14,932 nucleotides of DNA, taken from contig JBBPZZ010000131.1 in assembly GCA_038198445.1 (NCBI GenBank), positions 1 to 14,932 on the forward strand, given 5' to 3'. Under the pieces are notes generated by a model. The model was not told where the DNA came from. It searched no databases and saw only the letters and a list, made by a program, of their open reading frames with translations. Source of the DNA: JACDDK01 sp038198445. GTDB taxonomy: Bacteria > Actinomycetota > Rubrobacteria > Rubrobacterales > Rubrobacteraceae. A program made the translations under genes and the position numbers. This document shows, piece by piece, positions 13,364 to 14,932 of the stretch (positions within the stretch are counted from its first letter, which is position 1; each line of letters begins with the position of its first letter).

Positions 13364-13395
13364 CTTCTGTCCGATCTTCGTGCCGAGCTTCTGTC
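13362..13395. repeat. Short direct repeat before the phosphoribosyltransferase
   Basis: AGCTTCTGTC occurs at 13362-13371 and again at 13386-13395, 24 bp apart, filling much of the 56-bp gap. Both copies are followed at different distances by GATC. It may be a remnant of a small tandem duplication or a regulator site. Confidence 0.4.
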
Positions 13396-13419
13396 TTCTG
13401 ATCGTGGTAAAAGACCGGT

Positions 13420-14091
13420 ATGTACGCGCAGTACGGAGAGAGGCTGTTCAGGGATCGCGCCGACGCGGGCAGGCGGCTCGCCGAACGTTTGGCTGCTTAC
13501 CAGTACGAGAACCCGATAGTCTTGGCCCTGCCGCGTGGCGGGGCGCCGGTAGGATACGAAGTTTCGCAAGCCCTGGAAGCGCCGCTGGACGTGTTTATCG
13601 CCCGTAAGTTGGGCGCGCCGGGCCAGCCGGAGCTAGGCATCGGCGCTGTCGCGCAGGGCGGCGCGCGCATTATCAACCAGCGCCTCGTTCAGCAACTCGG
13701 CATTTCGGATTACTATCTGGAGCGCGTCACACGAAGAGAAGAAGCGGAGGTGGAGCGACGGCTTGATCTGTTGCGCGGCGGCCGTCCCGAGTTGGAGGTT
13801 CGCGGCAAGACCGTCATCCTGGTCGATGATGGCCTCGCTACCGGAGTGACGGCGCGGGCCGCCATTGAGTCCCTGCGGGAGCGCGACACGCTCAGGCTCA
13901 TCCTTGCCGTCCCCGTATGCGCCGCTCAGACGGCGGCCTGGATCCAACCGGAAGTCGACGACCTGATCTCTCTTAAAATCCCTACGGACCTGCACGCCAT
14001 CGGCCTCTGGTACGAAAACTTCGAGCAGACCTCGGATAAAGAGGTCATCGAACTTATTGATAGAGCCCGGCGCGGGCGAAAGGACTCCTGA
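13420..14091 (+). CDS. Type I phosphoribosyltransferase-domain protein
   Basis: 223 residues from ATG 13420 (weak ribosome site). The PRPP-binding signature is VILVDDGLATGVT (132-144) with the Asp pair D136-D137. ALPRGGAP (36-43) is the pyrophosphate loop and FIARKLGAPGQPELGIGAVA (59-78) is the conserved stretch of the uncharacterised PRTase group that in some actinobacteria is fused to a dienelactone-hydrolase-like domain; no fusion is present here. Such proteins bind PRPP and may salvage or modify a base, but the acceptor is not known. The extra helical segment 88-118 with LERVTRREEAEVERR is typical of this group. The next gene starts two bases after its stop, so both are probably one transcript. 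Confidence 0.85.
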   Translation: MYAQYGERLFRDRADAGRRLAERLAAYQYENPIVLALPRGGAPVGYEVSQALEAPLDVFIARKLGAPGQPELGIGAVAQGGARIINQRLVQQLGISDYYLERVTRREEAEVERRLDLLRGGRPELEVRGKTVILVDDGLATGVTARAAIESLRERDTLRLILAVPVCAAQTAAWIQPEVDDLISLKIPTDLHAIGLWYENFEQTSDKEVIELIDRARRGRKDS

Positions 14092-14093
14092 GA

Positions 14094-14932
14094 TTGCACG
14101 TCTACTCGAACCCTACCTCGGAGAAACACGTAAACGAACTCTCCCACGTCGAAGTTCCACAGAGGTTCCCGGCGGCCCTCGCCGGGGTCGAGGAGGCGAA
14201 GAAGGCTGGCGTATCCGTGGAACAGCGTCCTTGCGAACCCGCTCCAGCCGGAGCGCTCACCGCGGTACACGATGGCGCATATCTCGATGAGCTTGAGAGA
14301 TTATCAGCGGAGGGCGGCGGATACCTGGACGCGGATACGGCTCTCGGCATGGGCTCCTGGGAGGTGGCGTTGATGACGGCGGGCGCCGCGGCAGGAGCGG
14401 TCGAGAGCGCGCTCTCCGGTACACCGGCGCTCGCCGTGGCGCGTCCGCCGGGGCATCACGCCGGAAGGGCGAAGGCGATGGGATTCTGCCTGCTGAACAA
14501 CGCCGCCATCGCGGCCGAGCATGCCCGCTCGCTGGGAGTCCGCCGGGTTTCCATACTCGACTGGGACGTCCATCACGGCAACGGGACCCAGGACATCTTC
14601 CACGAGAGCGAGGAGGTACTCTATCTCTCCGCGCACCGGAGTCCTTTCTATCCTGGAACCGGCGCGGCGAGCGAGGTGGGCAAGGGACCTGGACGTGGCT
14701 TCACCATCAACGCACCCTTGCCGCGCGCCTCCGGGGAGGATGTCTACGCGGCGGTCTTCGCTGGAGTCTTCGCGCCGATCCTGCGCGAGTTCCGCCCGGA
14801 GCTGATTATCGTCTCCGCGGGCTATGATGCCCACGCCGATGATCCTCTGGGCGGAATGCGGCTCGAAGCGGCGTCCTTCGGGCGCTTCGCGGCGGAGCTT
14901 GCGTCTCTTGCTCGTGAGATAGAAACTCCGCC
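14094..14932 (+). CDS. Histone deacetylase-family amidohydrolase, class II-like (3' end outside window)
   Basis: The frame starts at TTG 14094, two bases after the phosphoribosyltransferase stop, with AAGGA (14080-14084) nine bases before it, and stays open through the right edge (279 codons seen). Class II HDAC/acetylpolyamine-amidohydrolase motifs are clear: ARPPGHHAG with active-site H121-H122, GFCLLNNAAIAA, DWDVHHGNGTQ (156-166) and SAGYDAHADDPLGG. Zinc ligands should be D158, H160 and D245. It would remove acetyl groups from polyamines, lysines or small molecules in the cytosol. The catalytic tyrosine or its substitute lies past the window edge and cannot be judged. AcuC-like acetoin-utilisation deacetylase is the main alternative name. 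TTG gives the usual family N terminus (VYSNPTSEKH). Confidence 0.9.
   Translation, partial: MHVYSNPTSEKHVNELSHVEVPQRFPAALAGVEEAKKAGVSVEQRPCEPAPAGALTAVHDGAYLDELERLSAEGGGYLDADTALGMGSWEVALMTAGAAAGAVESALSGTPALAVARPPGHHAGRAKAMGFCLLNNAAIAAEHARSLGVRRVSILDWDVHHGNGTQDIFHESEEVLYLSAHRSPFYPGTGAASEVGKGPGRGFTINAPLPRASGEDVYAAVFAGVFAPILREFRPELIIVSAGYDAHADDPLGGMRLEAASFGRFAAELASLAREIETP

Noticed and set aside
14057..14290. Plus-strand ORF spanning the phosphoribosyltransferase end
   Set aside because: It reads out of frame across the end of the PRTase and the start of the deacetylase, both of which have clear motifs.
1..14932. Mobile element, phage, CRISPR or defence system
   Set aside because: No transposase, integrase, terminal repeats, regularly spaced repeats or known defence domains were seen on either strand.

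Overview
The window is high-GC, gene-dense bacterial DNA with GTG and TTG starts, 4-bp ATGA overlaps and convergent genes whose stop codons overlap. A large RND pump stands alone, without a membrane-fusion partner or outer-membrane channel gene. Together these suggest a deep-branching actinobacterium, perhaps of the Rubrobacter type. That assignment is inference from style and gene content; no marker gene is present. No rRNA, tRNA, CRISPR array, insertion sequence or phage gene was seen.

Layout. (1) At 2-130 is the C-terminal end of a membrane protein. (2) Positions 127-5205 hold a minus-strand cell-surface glycan block. Read from 5205 downwards it contains a 710-residue polytopic GT-C-like protein, an NAD-dependent sugar-nucleotide epimerase/dehydratase, a probable 46-residue small protein, and a GT39/ArnT-like lipid-linked-sugar glycosyltransferase. 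(3) Positions 5449-7335 hold a plus-strand operon of two hotdog thioesterases (YdiI/MenI-like, then PaaI-like) and an epoxide-hydrolase-type alpha/beta hydrolase, joined by ATGA overlaps and a 15-codon bridging ORF. (4) A minus-strand membrane-anchored alpha/beta hydrolase with an altered active site (7332-8297) is divergent from a MarR regulator (8425-8901), with an AT-rich shared promoter. (5) Downstream of marR come a possible leader ORF plus hairpin, an RND efflux pump (9143-12538), and a cysteine-free thioredoxin-fold protein coupled to it. (6) Last come a small unknown protein with a probable non-standard start, a PRPP-type phosphoribosyltransferase, and a class II HDAC-like deacetylase that runs off the right edge.

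How they may work together. The minus-strand block looks like glycan assembly: the epimerase would supply a nucleotide sugar and the two GT-C proteins would transfer lipid-linked sugars outside the membrane. The thioesterase/hydrolase operon looks catabolic or detoxifying, acting on acyl- or aryl-CoA thioesters and epoxides. MarR, the divergent hydrolase and the RND pump form a plausible xenobiotic-response group.

The most unexpected signals are: a perfect 17-bp inverted repeat inside the GT39 coding sequence; the start codon of a short ORF with a strong ribosome site lying in a hairpin arm ahead of the pump gene; an extra pair of membrane helices in the pump; the cysteine-free redoxin; and a gene whose ribosome site points to an ATC codon. 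I see no clear evidence of a wholly new defence or mobile system. The novelty here is at the level of single genes and regulatory structures.
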